NCBI GenBank assembly: GCA_963732695.1
Contig: CAVTAP010000026.1
Coordinates: 186,001 to 250,000 of the forward strand
Reading direction: 5' to 3'
From: CADEDH01 sp963732695
GTDB taxonomy: Bacteria > Actinomycetota > Acidimicrobiia > Acidimicrobiales > SZUA-35
DNA: 64,000 nt
In this document: positions 1 through 7,764 of the stretch, one piece after another
How the letters are laid out: each line of letters starts with the position of its first letter
How positions within the stretch are numbered: the stretch's first letter is position 1
Notes under the pieces: model-generated
The model's input: the letters and a program-made list of their open reading frames with translations, nothing else
What the model was told of the DNA's origin: nothing
Databases searched by the model: none
Made by a program: the position numbers and the translations under genes

Positions 1-2
1 CC

Positions 3-653
3 CGGGCCATGGCGGCCGGTCTGGCGGAGTCGGTGGGACTGACCGCGACCGATTTGAACACCCCGATGATCGACTACGCCGTGTCGGTCGGTACCGCTCG
101 GCCGGTGCGTTGGCAGGCCGCTGACGTGATGGCCTTGCCGTTCAGGGACGGCACGTTCGACGCAGTGGTGTGCCAGTTCGGGGTGATGTTCTTCCCGGAC
201 CGGCCCGCTGCGTTCGCGGAGGTGGCGCGCGTGTTGCGTTCCGGCGGCGTCTTCATCTTCAACGTGTGGGACCGCATCGAGCACAACGAGCTCGCTCACG
301 TGGTCACCACGGCCGTGGCCGGTCTGTTTCCCGACGACCCGCCGTTGTTCCTGGCCCGCACCCCGCACGGCTACCACGACGAGGCGACCATTCACGCCGA
401 TGTTGCCGCAGCCGGGTTCGAACCAGCGATTGGCTTCGAGGCGGTCGACGCCCACAGCCGAGCGGCGTCCTGTGACATCCCGGCGCTCGCATACTGCCAG
501 GGCACCCCTCTGCGTAACGAGATCGAGGCCCGCGACCCATCTCGCCTGGTGGAAGCAACCGAGGTGGCAGCAGCCGCCATCAGACAACACTTCGGCCCGA
601 CCGACATCGACGCCAAGATCCGCGGTTTCGTCATCACCGCCACCAAACCCTGA
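3..653 (+). CDS. SAM-dependent methyltransferase, 5' end cut by window
   Basis: Class I SAM-dependent methyltransferase of the UbiE/Methyltransf_11 type; the substrate cannot be told. The frame is open to the window edge and the glycine-rich SAM-binding loop expected at the N-terminus is missing, so the gene starts upstream and the first in-frame ATG at 9 is not its start. Visible are the motif II/III region (FDAVVCQFGVMFFPDRPAAF) and the following RVLRSGG turn. The same family occurs complete at 32435-33250, with a matching QFALMFF segment. It ends just before the cassette-like region that begins with the first palindromic repeat. Confidence 0.8.
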   Translation, partial: RAMAAGLAESVGLTATDLNTPMIDYAVSVGTARPVRWQAADVMALPFRDGTFDAVVCQFGVMFFPDRPAAFAEVARVLRSGGVFIFNVWDRIEHNELAHVVTTAVAGLFPDDPPLFLARTPHGYHDEATIHADVAAAGFEPAIGFEAVDAHSRAASCDIPALAYCQGTPLRNEIEARDPSRLVEATEVAAAAIRQHFGPTDIDAKIRGFVITATKP

Positions 654-800
654 GCCGCCCCAGCGAGAAGAAGCACGCATGGGCTGATCTTCTGGGACAG
701 CCCACACACTTCTCGGCGATGCCCGTGCCGCCGCTATCCGCCTACTGCCGCGCCCGATATCACCGCCACCGAGGTGGATGCAGACCCGTCCGATCCGAGT

Positions 801-842
801 CCCGGCGTTCACGCGTGGGTGGACCGCCCTGTATCGAGGGCG
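801..842 (+). repeat. PAL repeat copy 1
   Basis: First copy of the dispersed palindrome. The left arm begins CCCGGCGTTCACGC and the right arm is CCTGTATCGAGGG. By hand alignment it matches the copy at 2123 at about 35 of 43 positions. It lies just before the small membrane-protein gene at 862. Confidence 0.6.
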
Positions 843-861
843 CCCGCCCGGGGGGCGACAG

Positions 862-1245
862 ATGCCCTTGAGTGTCGCACTCGACTCGTCTACAAAGTCA
901 CACGTGACTCTGCTGTTTGCCGCTTGGCTGGTCGCCAGTGTCCTTGCACTGGGCTATCTGGTATCGCTGGAACTGATGACGCGTCGCCTCCAGCGGATTG
1001 CACCAGCGAAGTTCGCGGATCTTGGCTCACCAACGATCGTGCCATGGAAGGCGATTCGTGGCGGCACCGATCGCAGGCAGTTGCGAGCTGCAACTACAAG
1101 TCTGATCCGATTCCTGCTTCGGCGGGGGTACCTGGAGATCGGCGACCACCGCCTCAATCAGCTCGCGCTTCTAGCGAGCGCAGGTCTGTTCTTGTCCGTC
1201 GCCGCCCTGATCGGCCTTATGGCTGTCCGAATCGGTCTTCTCTAG
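862..1245 (+). CDS. small membrane protein, unknown function
   Basis: Predicted 127-residue protein with two hydrophobic segments, one near residues 15-38 (LLFAAWLVASVLALGYLVSL) and one at the C-terminus (about residues 103-125), with a basic loop between them. I chose ATG 862 because the longer reading from 778 runs through PAL copy 1 and adds a basic, non-conserved-looking tail. No family recognised. It is bracketed by PAL copies at 801 and 1276, so it looks like a one-gene cassette. It is probably an inner-membrane protein. Confidence 0.5.
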   Translation: MPLSVALDSSTKSHVTLLFAAWLVASVLALGYLVSLELMTRRLQRIAPAKFADLGSPTIVPWKAIRGGTDRRQLRAATTSLIRFLLRRGYLEIGDHRLNQLALLASAGLFLSVAALIGLMAVRIGLL

Positions 1246-1275
1246 GTCAGATGCGGGAACAACCTCCATCCGGGA

Positions 1276-1320
1276 ACCGGCAGGGTTCACGCGTGGCCGA
1301 GGTGCTCGGAAATGCCGCCG
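1276..1320 (+). repeat. PAL repeat copy 2
   Basis: Begins ACCGGC, then a 3-nt insertion, then GTTCACGC as in copy 1; the right arm is GCTCGGAAATGCCGC. It starts 31 nt after the stop of the membrane-protein gene. Confidence 0.55.
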
Positions 1321-1510
1321 CTGGCCGCGCGATCGATGCAGGCTCCTGCGCTGGAGCGGGAGCGACGGGCTGTGAGCAGACCTCACGGTCTGTGAGCGGA
1401 TTTCCCGCGGGAAATTCGACACGGGCGGAGCTTCCGAATGATCGGGGTGGCTTCGATCAGATCGCGGCCGTCGAACGGAGTCGAGAAGGTCGACCGGCTA
1501 CTGGGCGGGA

Positions 1511-1550
1511 TCCGGCGGTGTGCGTGGCCAAGGTGCACGATAACGACGTC
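1511..1550 (+). repeat. PAL repeat copy 3
   Basis: Left arm TCCGGCGGTGTGCG and right arm GCACGATAACGACG, close to the copy at 4604. The 190 nt between copies 2 and 3 hold no gene I can support. Confidence 0.55.
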
Positions 1551-1601
1551 GAGGCTGGTAAGCCCGGACCGCCCCTGCCGAGAGCCGGCGTAGCTGCCGG
1601 A

Positions 1602-1607
1602 TAGTCT
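1602..1607 (+). promoter_or_regulatory. -10 box of a probably leaderless gene
   Basis: TAGTCT fits the actinobacterial TANNNT -10 consensus and ends 7 nt before the GTG at 1615, so transcription would start at or next to the start codon. No Shine-Dalgarno sequence lies before the GTG. Confidence 0.45.
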
Positions 1608-1614
1608 CGCGGGC

Positions 1615-2106
1615 GTGGTCGACCTGGTCTCTGCCGCCGTCACGTCACTTCTTCTCGTGGTGCTCGCAGCTGCTGGTCGGCGACGCTCGGCCCTCCGACC
1701 TGGGCGTGGCAAGTACGTCAGGTCTGCGCTGGTCGCCACTCTCGCCGTTGTGCCCATCGTCTTGTGGCTTAACAGCACCGAGACGTTGGGCCTGGTCTAC
1801 CCAGGAGAGGCAGATGGCAGGGAAGTAACGATCAAGCATGGTGAACCGTGCTCTCCAAACCTCCCCCTGCTGTACCGACCAGTCGCCTTCGGGCGGTGGC
1901 AACGAACACATGTCGCCTCGGCGACCGATGTAAGCCACTGGTGGGTAGTGACGGGACCGGACCTGATTTTCCCAGCCGAATGTCAAACAGGTGGCACCCT
2001 GAACTTCACCCTCCCCGACGACACCGGAACCGGCGACCTCGCGGTGTGCGGATTCTCTCGCGGATGCGCGCTTGTGACTGCAACGGAAACCAGCCGAGAA
2101 GCCTGA
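1615..2106 (+). CDS. membrane-anchored hypothetical protein
   Basis: 163 residues. There is a hydrophobic N-terminal segment (residues 3-20), a basic stretch, and a second hydrophobic segment (about residues 36-52, LVATLAVVPIVLWL), followed by about 110 polar residues with four cysteines. This suggests an exported, membrane-anchored domain that could form disulfides. No family recognised. The GTG start is supported by the -10 box directly upstream. PAL copies flank it at 1511 and 2123, the latter starting 17 nt past the stop. Confidence 0.5.
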   Translation: MVDLVSAAVTSLLLVVLAAAGRRRSALRPGRGKYVRSALVATLAVVPIVLWLNSTETLGLVYPGEADGREVTIKHGEPCSPNLPLLYRPVAFGRWQRTHVASATDVSHWWVVTGPDLIFPAECQTGGTLNFTLPDDTGTGDLAVCGFSRGCALVTATETSREA

Positions 2107-2122
2107 CCACTACCGCGCATGA

Positions 2123-2164
2123 ACCGGCCTTTACGCCCTGGTCGACCGCCCGGTATCGACGGCG
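2123..2164 (+). repeat. PAL repeat copy 4
   Basis: Left arm ACCGGCCTTTACGC, right arm CCCGGTATCGACGG. Starts 17 nt after the stop codon at 2106. The right arm equals the family consensus, while the left arm has diverged. Confidence 0.65.
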
Positions 2165-2213
2165 CTCGGATGAGGGGGGGAGTGGTAGGGCCTGGGAACC
2201 TCAGGTCGTGTTC

Positions 2214-2219
2214 TATCGT
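2214..2219 (+). promoter_or_regulatory. -10 box of a probably leaderless gene
   Basis: TATCGT lies 6 nt before GTG 2226 and 9 nt before ATG 2229 of the lipoprotein gene. No ribosome-binding site is present, consistent with a leaderless transcript. Confidence 0.4.
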
Positions 2220-2228
2220 CGAAGCGTG

Positions 2229-2636
2229 ATGAGGTTCATGTCGCTGGCCATCAGTGTCCTACTGGCTCTCTCCGTCACGGCCTGCACGGGAGCGGAGGCC
2301 CCGGCGTCGTCCACCGCTACCGCCTCGCACGATGCGACAGCGACGTCTGGCGGCAGTTCGTCCGAGCCGTCGCCACGTGTAACGTCGCTCTCTCAAGCCG
2401 ACAACGGCACACCTTCGACCATCCGTGCTTCCGACTACCAGGCGTTCACGACCGCCGGCCGCCAGATCGAGTTCGACCCTCCGATCACCCAGGAGAAAGC
2501 CAACGAATGGGCGACTGCCAGCGGGTTCGAGCGCATCCTCACCCAAAATGATGGTGTCGACGACATGTACGTCTGGAATCGCATCGTCCTTGTGATCAGC
2601 CCGACAGGCCTCGTAACGACGGCGCTCATCGGATAG
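2229..2636 (+). CDS. small lipoprotein, unknown function
   Basis: 135-residue lipoprotein: hydrophobic signal peptide ending in lipobox VTAC (lipidated Cys19), a Ser/Thr-rich linker to about residue 65, then a compact C-terminal domain. The C-terminus (EWATASGF, then a DG and an RI-V segment, ending G-VTTALIG) resembles the broken lipoprotein at 14866-15242, which has EWAELSGF and ends G-VTSATAS at the same spacing; I take them as paralogs. GTG 2226 is an alternative start. PAL copy 5 begins within 20 nt of the stop. Function unknown; probably on the outer face of the membrane. Confidence 0.65.
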   Translation: MRFMSLAISVLLALSVTACTGAEAPASSTATASHDATATSGGSSSEPSPRVTSLSQADNGTPSTIRASDYQAFTTAGRQIEFDPPITQEKANEWATASGFERILTQNDGVDDMYVWNRIVLVISPTGLVTTALIG

Positions 2637-2643
2637 CGGTCAT

Positions 2644-2694
2644 CCGAGCGACTCCCGGCGATACCGCCCGGTCGGGTCGCTCGGAAACGACGGC
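2644..2694 (+). repeat. PAL repeat copy 5, with outer 9-bp inverted repeat
   Basis: Core CCCGGCGATACCGC with right arm TCGGAAACGACGG at 2654-2694. In addition CCGAGCGAC (2644-2652) pairs perfectly with GTCGCTCGG (2676-2684), giving a strong hairpin straight after the lipoprotein stop at 2636. No T-run follows. Confidence 0.65.
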
Positions 2695-2904
2695 GCCAGG
2701 TGGGCTACGCCGACGAAGGCCAAGCCGTGAGCGATCCCGAGCACGAGAGTCGTGCCGTTCCCACGGCTATTGTCCCCGCAGAGACCTTCGACCAAGACCC
2801 CTAGCTCGACCTGGTAGTTACATCGGCTATCAACTGGTTCGTTTCAAATGCTACTAGGTGCCGATCTGCTCTCAAGAGAGACGCAGCCACTCCCCGCTCA
2901 CTGC

Positions 2905-3345
2905 TCAATCAAGGGAAGCAATACCGAGAATATTGAGAGTCCTTTCGTCCGGCCTTCCTTCATAGTACCTATCAAGCGCGCTTTGGAACACCGATGGTCT
3001 AACGTGAGACGCTGCCTCGAACAGTGTGAGGCAGGATCGAAACTTGAGGCTATCTGTCCAGCCAAAAATCTCCTGAGGGTTGGCAGTGTTAGTCGACAAG
3101 ACCCGATCGATGCAGTTCAACAGCCGCGCACCGAGAACTGGGTGCTGCAAGTAAGCTTTGGCCTCATCAAGATTGCGGATGGCAAATGCTTGAGATGTCG
3201 CGCTCTGCCCCAACCCACATATCTGAGGGAAGATGAACCACATCCAGTGCGTTTGCTTTCGACCTGATTCAAGTTCGGACAGAACTTTACTGTAGATTGG
3301 CTCTTGCGCCCTTATGAATCGCTCAAGCCCTGATCCAGCGCTCAT
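2905..3345 (-). CDS. DUF1810 family protein
   Basis: 146 residues, full length for DUF1810 (COG5579), a family without an established biochemical role. Family features are visible in order: LERFIRAQEPIYSKVLSEL, the HWMWFIFPQICGLG motif (about residues 33-46), the AYLQHPVLGARL segment and the KFRSCLTLFEAA segment. It begins 33 nt after the stop of the TIR-macro gene on the same strand, so the two are probably co-transcribed. Both genes have visibly lower GC than all their neighbours, which suggests joint horizontal arrival. The pairing, not the family, suggests a defence-linked role. Confidence 0.85.
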   Translation of the reverse strand: MSAGSGLERFIRAQEPIYSKVLSELESGRKQTHWMWFIFPQICGLGQSATSQAFAIRNLDEAKAYLQHPVLGARLLNCIDRVLSTNTANPQEIFGWTDSLKFRSCLTLFEAASHVRPSVFQSALDRYYEGRPDERTLNILGIASLD

Positions 3346-3378
3346 AACGCCTCCAGATTAGCTGGACTTTATCCACAC

Positions 3379-4473
3379 CTACGACGCGTAAAATCGGCCC
3401 ACAAACTCTAGAGCTCGTTTGATACTGAGAGGAGTTATCGACGGCCGAGCGGTGGCGCTACCTTGAAACACGACGATATTGACAGTCCTGAGGCCATGGC
3501 CGGAACCTCGTCTATGAAGTTCTCCCAGCGAGATCAGCATGCATAGAAGCGCAACTTCAGCACGCAGTCCTCCATGCCCGCTCCCGAGCACGGGCACGTG
3601 CACTTCTGTAATACGATTGTTCGCCATCAGTCGCTGGAGTGATCTCACTGCGTCGAGCACGTACGCCGCTTCTGACTGAAGTCCCTCGTCGCTGCGTTGC
3701 GTCGTTACAGAGACCATTGCTATTCGATATTTGGACTCCAGGGGACGATCAAGGTAGACACAGGCTCCGATACCATAGGATTTTGCGAGTACGCCTGGTC
3801 GCTTCTCCAGTTCTTCGCCCTGCCGACCGAGCAGCGCATTGACGACAGATTGCTGTATTTCAGCTATTCTGCCATCGAAGTTATGCAACATAAAGGAGCC
3901 GAGAGAACTCGCTCGATCATGGATACAATCGTCGTCGAAGAACTCGTTTGAGGGTAAGGCAACGAGGCAGCCGCTGTGCTCACATACTTGCTGCTCTATC
4001 CGACCGAAAGTGACATCGATTGACATCACACCAAGGCGTAAACAATAGCCAGATTCAGTCCTACTTACGAGGCCGTCGTCGCTCTTCTTGATTGCCTCTA
4101 TCAGTTTTGAGGCATCAGAGGTCCAAAGATTTCCCCTGAATTGAGGCGGCAAATCAACATCAAGCAGATCAGGGTCTGCAAGATAGACAATTACATTCTT
4201 CTTAGAACCCCAGAAAGCCCCAAGCTCTGCCATACACCAACGAGAATCGAGCGATCTCTTGGTCGCCAGGAATACGCAGACTTCGCACTCCTCTATCGCA
4301 GTTTGCAGTCCATCTGAGAGCGCCATACCTGCTGCCATACTTCTCACATCAAATCGACTAACAGATGCTGCATCGAGTGCAACACACAGCGATGAGTAGA
4401 GAGCCGCATCATCGTGGTTGTAACTTATGAAGACTTGTGGCACTTGTGATAGCTGTCTTCCGCTCAGGCGCAC
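3379..4473 (-). CDS. TIR-macro domain fusion protein, candidate defence NADase
   Basis: 364 residues. Residues 12-125 form a TIR domain: VFISYNHDD at the first strand, then SRWCMAELGAFW with the expected catalytic glutamate at E83, so NAD-cleaving activity is plausible. Residues about 150-330 resemble a macro domain of the type found in Thoeris ThsA: ALPSNEFFDDD, SSLGSFM, YRIAMVSVT and the VPVLGSGHGG turn. In known Thoeris systems the TIR signal producer and the macro/SLOG-type effector are separate proteins; here both halves share one chain. GTG start at 4473. It is followed by DUF1810. The TIR call is firm, the macro call is by motif pattern, and the defence role is inference. Confidence 0.75.
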   Translation of the reverse strand: MRLSGRQLSQVPQVFISYNHDDAALYSSLCVALDAASVSRFDVRSMAAGMALSDGLQTAIEECEVCVFLATKRSLDSRWCMAELGAFWGSKKNVIVYLADPDLLDVDLPPQFRGNLWTSDASKLIEAIKKSDDGLVSRTESGYCLRLGVMSIDVTFGRIEQQVCEHSGCLVALPSNEFFDDDCIHDRASSLGSFMLHNFDGRIAEIQQSVVNALLGRQGEELEKRPGVLAKSYGIGACVYLDRPLESKYRIAMVSVTTQRSDEGLQSEAAYVLDAVRSLQRLMANNRITEVHVPVLGSGHGGLRAEVALLCMLISLGELHRRGSGHGLRTVNIVVFQGSATARPSITPLSIKRALEFVGRFYAS

Positions 4474-4603
4474 CGTGGCCGGCCCAGGCTCGGCTGGCCC
4501 ATCACGCCTTGTCCAACACTGTAGTCATGCGAGAGGTCGCGCGAGGTGAATTGAGTCTTCACTCACGATCTCCTCGGTCGTCCCACGCCAGCACCGATCG
4601 CAA

Positions 4604-4644
4604 ACCGGCGGTATGCGTGGCACGAACGCCCGGTAACGACGCCG
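4604..4644 (+). repeat. PAL repeat copy 6
   Basis: Left arm ACCGGCGGTATGCG, right arm CCCGGTAACGACG. It lies 131 nt upstream of the minus-strand TIR gene start, so with copy 5 it brackets the TIR-macro/DUF1810 pair. The remaining 317-nt gap (4474-4790) contains a TTGACA at 4729 that could serve the next gene; I see nothing else in it. Confidence 0.55.
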
Positions 4645-4790
4645 CGACCCCGCCCGAGATCGATGGGGCCGACCGACCCGCGAGCTATCTCGCCGGCTCG
4701 CCGGTCGGGTCGGACCCGGACCGTGGTTGACAATCATGATGCTTGCTGGGAGCCAGCACCGACGGTTGAACTAGCCGACGTTGCGGTCAC

Positions 4791-5201
4791 GTGCCGATCG
4801 TTCCAGAATCGGTCTTCGTGAGTGAACCAGTTCTGGTCGCGACGACTTCGGCGAATCAGCGATGGACTGATCCGTCTGAGGACCTCCTCTTCATGCTATT
4901 CGAGGACATCGAGGCCGAGGCCGAGAAGTTCTTCGTCGTTGAGCGCCTGGCCGAGCCGCCGGGCCAGACCTGTTTGGTGACTCACTGCCGCGAGACCAGT
5001 CCGTCCCTCCGCTGTAGGTGCTACCGATCCCACGACCGGCCGTGGTGGATCATCGAGCGAGGGGAAGGGTCGGCCGGCCAGGACTTCGTGACTGGCGTTT
5101 TCGACCTGCGCGATGCCCACGAGATCGTGACCGAATGGGCCTACGAGCACTCGTCGGAGGCGCTGTCGAGCATTGAATGGACCCGTCTTCGTAGGCGCTG
5201 A
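4791..5201 (+). CDS. hypothetical acidic protein
   Basis: 136 residues, soluble, acidic, no signal peptide. A hydrophobic-acidic stretch (LLFMLFEDIEAEAEKFFVVE, residues 33-52) is followed by a domain rich in Trp, Cys and Arg. The small size and alpha/beta look recall bacterial immunity proteins, but I recognise no motif that would justify the name. GTG 4791 starts the frame; GTG 4818 is an alternative. PAL copy 7 starts 13 nt after the stop. Confidence 0.5.
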   Translation: MPIVPESVFVSEPVLVATTSANQRWTDPSEDLLFMLFEDIEAEAEKFFVVERLAEPPGQTCLVTHCRETSPSLRCRCYRSHDRPWWIIERGEGSAGQDFVTGVFDLRDAHEIVTEWAYEHSSEALSSIEWTRLRRR

Positions 5202-5213
5202 GATCAGCGCGTA

Positions 5214-5257
5214 ACCGGCGTTCTCGAGCTGTCGAGCTGCTCGGAAAACAACGACGG
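5214..5257 (+). repeat. PAL repeat copy 7, with a compensated arm change
   Basis: Left arm ACCGGCGTTCTCGAGC, right arm GCTCGGAAAACAACGACGG with a 4-nt insertion. The left arm has CGTT where most copies have CGAT, and the right arm has AACG where most have ATCG, so that base pair is preserved by a double change. An inner CTCGAG/GAGC pairing is also present. Confidence 0.65.
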
Positions 5258-5370
5258 AACGACGGCGCTGGCCGTCGGGCGACTGGCGTCTGAGCGGTGA
5301 GCGTCCTCAAGCTTGCCCTCGTGCAGGGAGGACCGATCAGCCCGGTCTCATCTCATTCATCCCTCTCGGT

Positions 5371-5376
5371 TACGCT
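5371..5376 (+). promoter_or_regulatory. -10 box of a probably leaderless gene
   Basis: TACGCT ends 6 nt before GTG 5383 of the VOC gene, the same spacing as at 2214 and close to that at 1602. No Shine-Dalgarno sequence. Confidence 0.45.
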
Positions 5377-5382
5377 TGAGCC

Positions 5383-5748
5383 GTGGCTGATCCGAGCGAA
5401 CGACCGGCGATATGGGTGGGTCACCTTTCGGTCACGGCCCCCGATATCAGGCAGTCGGCCGACTTCTACGTGTCGCTCGGCATGCGGGAGGTCGTGCGCA
5501 ACGAGCGGGTGGTGGTGCTCGAACTGCGGGGTGGCACCCATCTGGTGGTCGCGCCGGGGGCGCCGGTGCCCCACGCCCCGTTCGACCTGATGGTCGACGA
5601 CATCGACGCCACCCACACCGCCTGGACCTCGCTCGGACTCCAGCCATCGCCGATCGAGCGAGGCCGGATCCACGACCACTTCACGGTCGCCGACCCGTCG
5701 GGCACGGTCGTCACCGTCAACAGCTCCCACGTCGTCGGCGCCGTCTGA
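5383..5748 (+). CDS. VOC (glyoxalase/bleomycin-resistance fold) protein
   Basis: 121 residues, one vicinal-oxygen-chelate domain pair. Visible: VGHLSVTAPDIRQSADFYVSLG at the start (family H and FY-LG pattern), an FDLMVDDIDATHTAW second repeat, and DPSGTVVTV near the end. Members include metal-dependent dioxygenases, isomerases and antibiotic-binding proteins; the substrate cannot be deduced. The GTG start is placed by the close -10 box. The convergent neighbour is the 5930-6238 gene. No PAL copy follows directly. Confidence 0.8.
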   Translation: MADPSERPAIWVGHLSVTAPDIRQSADFYVSLGMREVVRNERVVVLELRGGTHLVVAPGAPVPHAPFDLMVDDIDATHTAWTSLGLQPSPIERGRIHDHFTVADPSGTVVTVNSSHVVGAV

Positions 5749-5929
5749 CGGCCAGGGCCCGTCCACCGAGGTCCGCTGCACCGGTCTCTGGCAGGTCGGT
5801 CAAGACTCCTGATCCGACCTTGTTCCCACGAGGACGACGACAGGCGCAGTCGGTTCGCTGTTTGGACTATCCCAGTCGGGCTCAAGTGGCGTTAGGGCAT
5901 GCGTGCCGGGCCGTGCCAAGTGGTTGATC

Positions 5930-6238
5930 TCAACCGGCAGCGGCACGAGCGCCCGCCAGGATGGCCGCGGTCGCGTCCCCCCACGGTACGACTTCGTCAA
6001 TATTCTGAGTGAAGTACGGGAAGAAGGAGGCCGACGCCTGAATCGCCCTGGACTTAGACTCTGCCTCGACCGTCGCATATCCTTCCATGTTGCTAATGAA
6101 TTCGATCGCCGTAAACACACCCGCATCGATCATCGCATTGCCTGCACTAATAGCTGCCTCCCAAACGGCTAATGTTGCCGCCGGATCAGTGGGGAACGCG
6201 CTCGCGTTCGCGACGAAGTGGATCAGATACTTGGCCAT
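5930..6238 (-). CDS. small alpha/beta-barrel-like protein (DUF3303-like)
   Basis: 102 residues starting MAKYLIHFVANASAFPTDP, with WEAAI, GAMIDAG-like and FFPYFTQNIDEVVPW segments. The pattern recalls small dimeric ferredoxin-like proteins of the muconolactone-isomerase/DUF3303 type that often sit near oxidative catabolic genes; the assignment is from memory of the pattern and tentative. ATG 6238 is chosen because GGAG lies 7 nt upstream, while the longer frame from 6253 has no such site. The gene runs against its neighbours. Confidence 0.55.
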   Translation of the reverse strand: MAKYLIHFVANASAFPTDPAATLAVWEAAISAGNAMIDAGVFTAIEFISNMEGYATVEAESKSRAIQASASFFPYFTQNIDEVVPWGDATAAILAGARAAAG

Positions 6239-6459
6239 TTCGACTCCGATCATGGAGTTGCCACTACTCCGCTAGTAGCGTACGAGCCCGGACGCTATCA
6301 CAATTCGCCCGGGCCCGCGCTTGAACCACCCCGAACCAACCCGGTCCAACGCAACTTCCTGACCACTGCTGACCTCTGAGAGCGAGCGGACACCAGCGGT
6401 GACTTGTGGCTCCAAGTCGACCAATGACGACGTCACTCGGTCCATGCTGCAGCGCGCTA

Positions 6460-6499
6460 ACCGGCGATCCAGGGCGTGTGCGACGAGCGATAACCACGC
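6460..6499 (+). repeat. PAL repeat copy 8
   Basis: Left arm ACCGGCGATCCAGG, right part GCGATAACCACG. Diverged but with family spacing; it lies 23 nt upstream of the lipoprotein start at 6522. Confidence 0.45.
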
Positions 6500-6521
6500 A
6501 GGTCGTTGGCGGCCTGCGATG

Positions 6522-7013
6522 ATGTGGGCGATGCAGTTCTTGCTCCGCCTCTCGATGGTTGTTGTCGTAGCGTCTGGCTGCTCCAGCAGTCAGCCATCTG
6601 GGTCTGGGGTTCCCCGAACGGTGACAGTGGTCGCCGACACGGAGGGGCCAACGACCACAGTGCACGTTCTGGACACTCCGGAGCAGGTTGAGGACTTGGT
6701 GCAGCAGTTCGGCGATTGTGTTGTCGATCGCTCACCGGCCGGTGTTGCCTTCGCCATCTGGTTCGATCGTTCCACAGGCCTCGTTGGCAACACCCGCCAG
6801 GCGGCACGAAACGACGTGTTGGCACGAAAGCTCGATGAGGCGATTTACCAATGCGATGCGGAGTTGGTTTACCGCCCGTCGATCAACGCCTACATTGAGG
6901 CCAACCCACTCGGTGGTGAGATCGAAGCGAACGGCCTTCCGCCGGACGAGATCGGAGACCCGATGGGCTTTGGCGACCCGGCACTACTTGGACCGCTTCT
7001 GCGGCAGAACTGA
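6522..7013 (+). CDS. small lipoprotein, unknown function
   Basis: 163-residue lipoprotein: signal peptide with lipobox ASGC (Cys20), a Ser/Gly/Pro spacer, a Thr/Val-rich stretch, then a domain of about 110 residues with two cysteines (FGDCVVD and AIYQCDAELV) that could pair. No family recognised. Met1 and Met4 (ATG 6531) are both possible starts. It is flanked by PAL copies at 6460 and 7068. Confidence 0.6.
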   Translation: MWAMQFLLRLSMVVVVASGCSSSQPSGSGVPRTVTVVADTEGPTTTVHVLDTPEQVEDLVQQFGDCVVDRSPAGVAFAIWFDRSTGLVGNTRQAARNDVLARKLDEAIYQCDAELVYRPSINAYIEANPLGGEIEANGLPPDEIGDPMGFGDPALLGPLLRQN

Positions 7014-7067
7014 CGATCGCACGGCGGTCCGCCACTGGATAGGTAGAGCGACGACGAGCGCTGAGGA

Positions 7068-7107
7068 ACCGGCGATACCGCTTGGTCTGGCCGCTCGGTA
7101 TCGACGG
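7068..7107 (+). repeat. PAL repeat copy 9, best palindrome
   Basis: CCGGCGATACCG at 7069-7080 pairs with CGGTATCGACGG at 7096-7107 with one mismatch; the 15-nt loop is rich in G and C. This is the most regular copy and a good seed for searches. It lies 55 nt past the lipoprotein stop. Confidence 0.75.
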
Positions 7108-7181
7108 GTGTCTCCGCATGGTATCGGCAGGCTCCCGAGCCGGGAGATTCCGCGCGCAAGGACCGAATACCGGGCTCAAAT

Positions 7182-7442
7182 TCAGGCGCGGAGCCAATCC
7201 TCGGCCAACAGCTCTCGGAACAGTAGATGAAGTGGTGTTCCACTCAACACCTCGGCGGCAGGGTGAAGGCCGAGCATCACCATCACGGCTCGGCGGCCGA
7301 GTTCACTCAACTGCTGGTCGTCGTCTAGCCAGCTCTCGATCTCAGCCGTTTCCGAACGTCGCTGGAGGCTGCGCTGGTCTGTCCAGTACAGCCCGGTCAA
7401 AGGATCGGCGCTGAACCGATCTTGGCCTTGGGCAGGCGCCAT
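7182..7442 (-). CDS. small ELGRR-family protein, copy 1
   Basis: 86 residues. The C-terminal half carries EIESWLDDDQQLSELGRR, a Met-Leu pair and LLFRELLAEDWLRA, which also occurs in the proteins at 23786-23989 and 41017-41280. Spacing between the blocks is nearly identical in all three, so this is a real paralogous family; I know no name for it. The pattern suggests two or three amphipathic helices. The neighbour at 7765 is paralogous to a gene that sits with the third member, so the two families travel together. Soluble, no signal peptide. Confidence 0.7.
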   Translation of the reverse strand: MAPAQGQDRFSADPLTGLYWTDQRSLQRRSETAEIESWLDDDQQLSELGRRAVMVMLGLHPAAEVLSGTPLHLLFRELLAEDWLRA

Positions 7443-7764
7443 TCTCCGAACAATACCCGCTATCTGCCACTGGTGATCTCCATCGGCCAGACCTGGATCA
7501 GCATTGATTCTACTCTCGTGAATTACAGTTCATGTTTGCGGGTGACGGCATGCTCTAAACTCGGTCGTCCATCCACCTCAACAGACGCTCGGGTGCCGAC
7601 GTTCAAGAGCGGGCGAGCCGGGCGGTTATTCCGGCCGGACCGCCTTGAGTCGGCACTGACAGGCAGCCGGGGGCCTGTTCGTTCGGGCAAACGGGAAGTG
7701 TGCACGACGCGACCGCCGCTTCAACTCTGGATCGCTTCTGCCGATTGAGTCAAGGGAGGTGACC

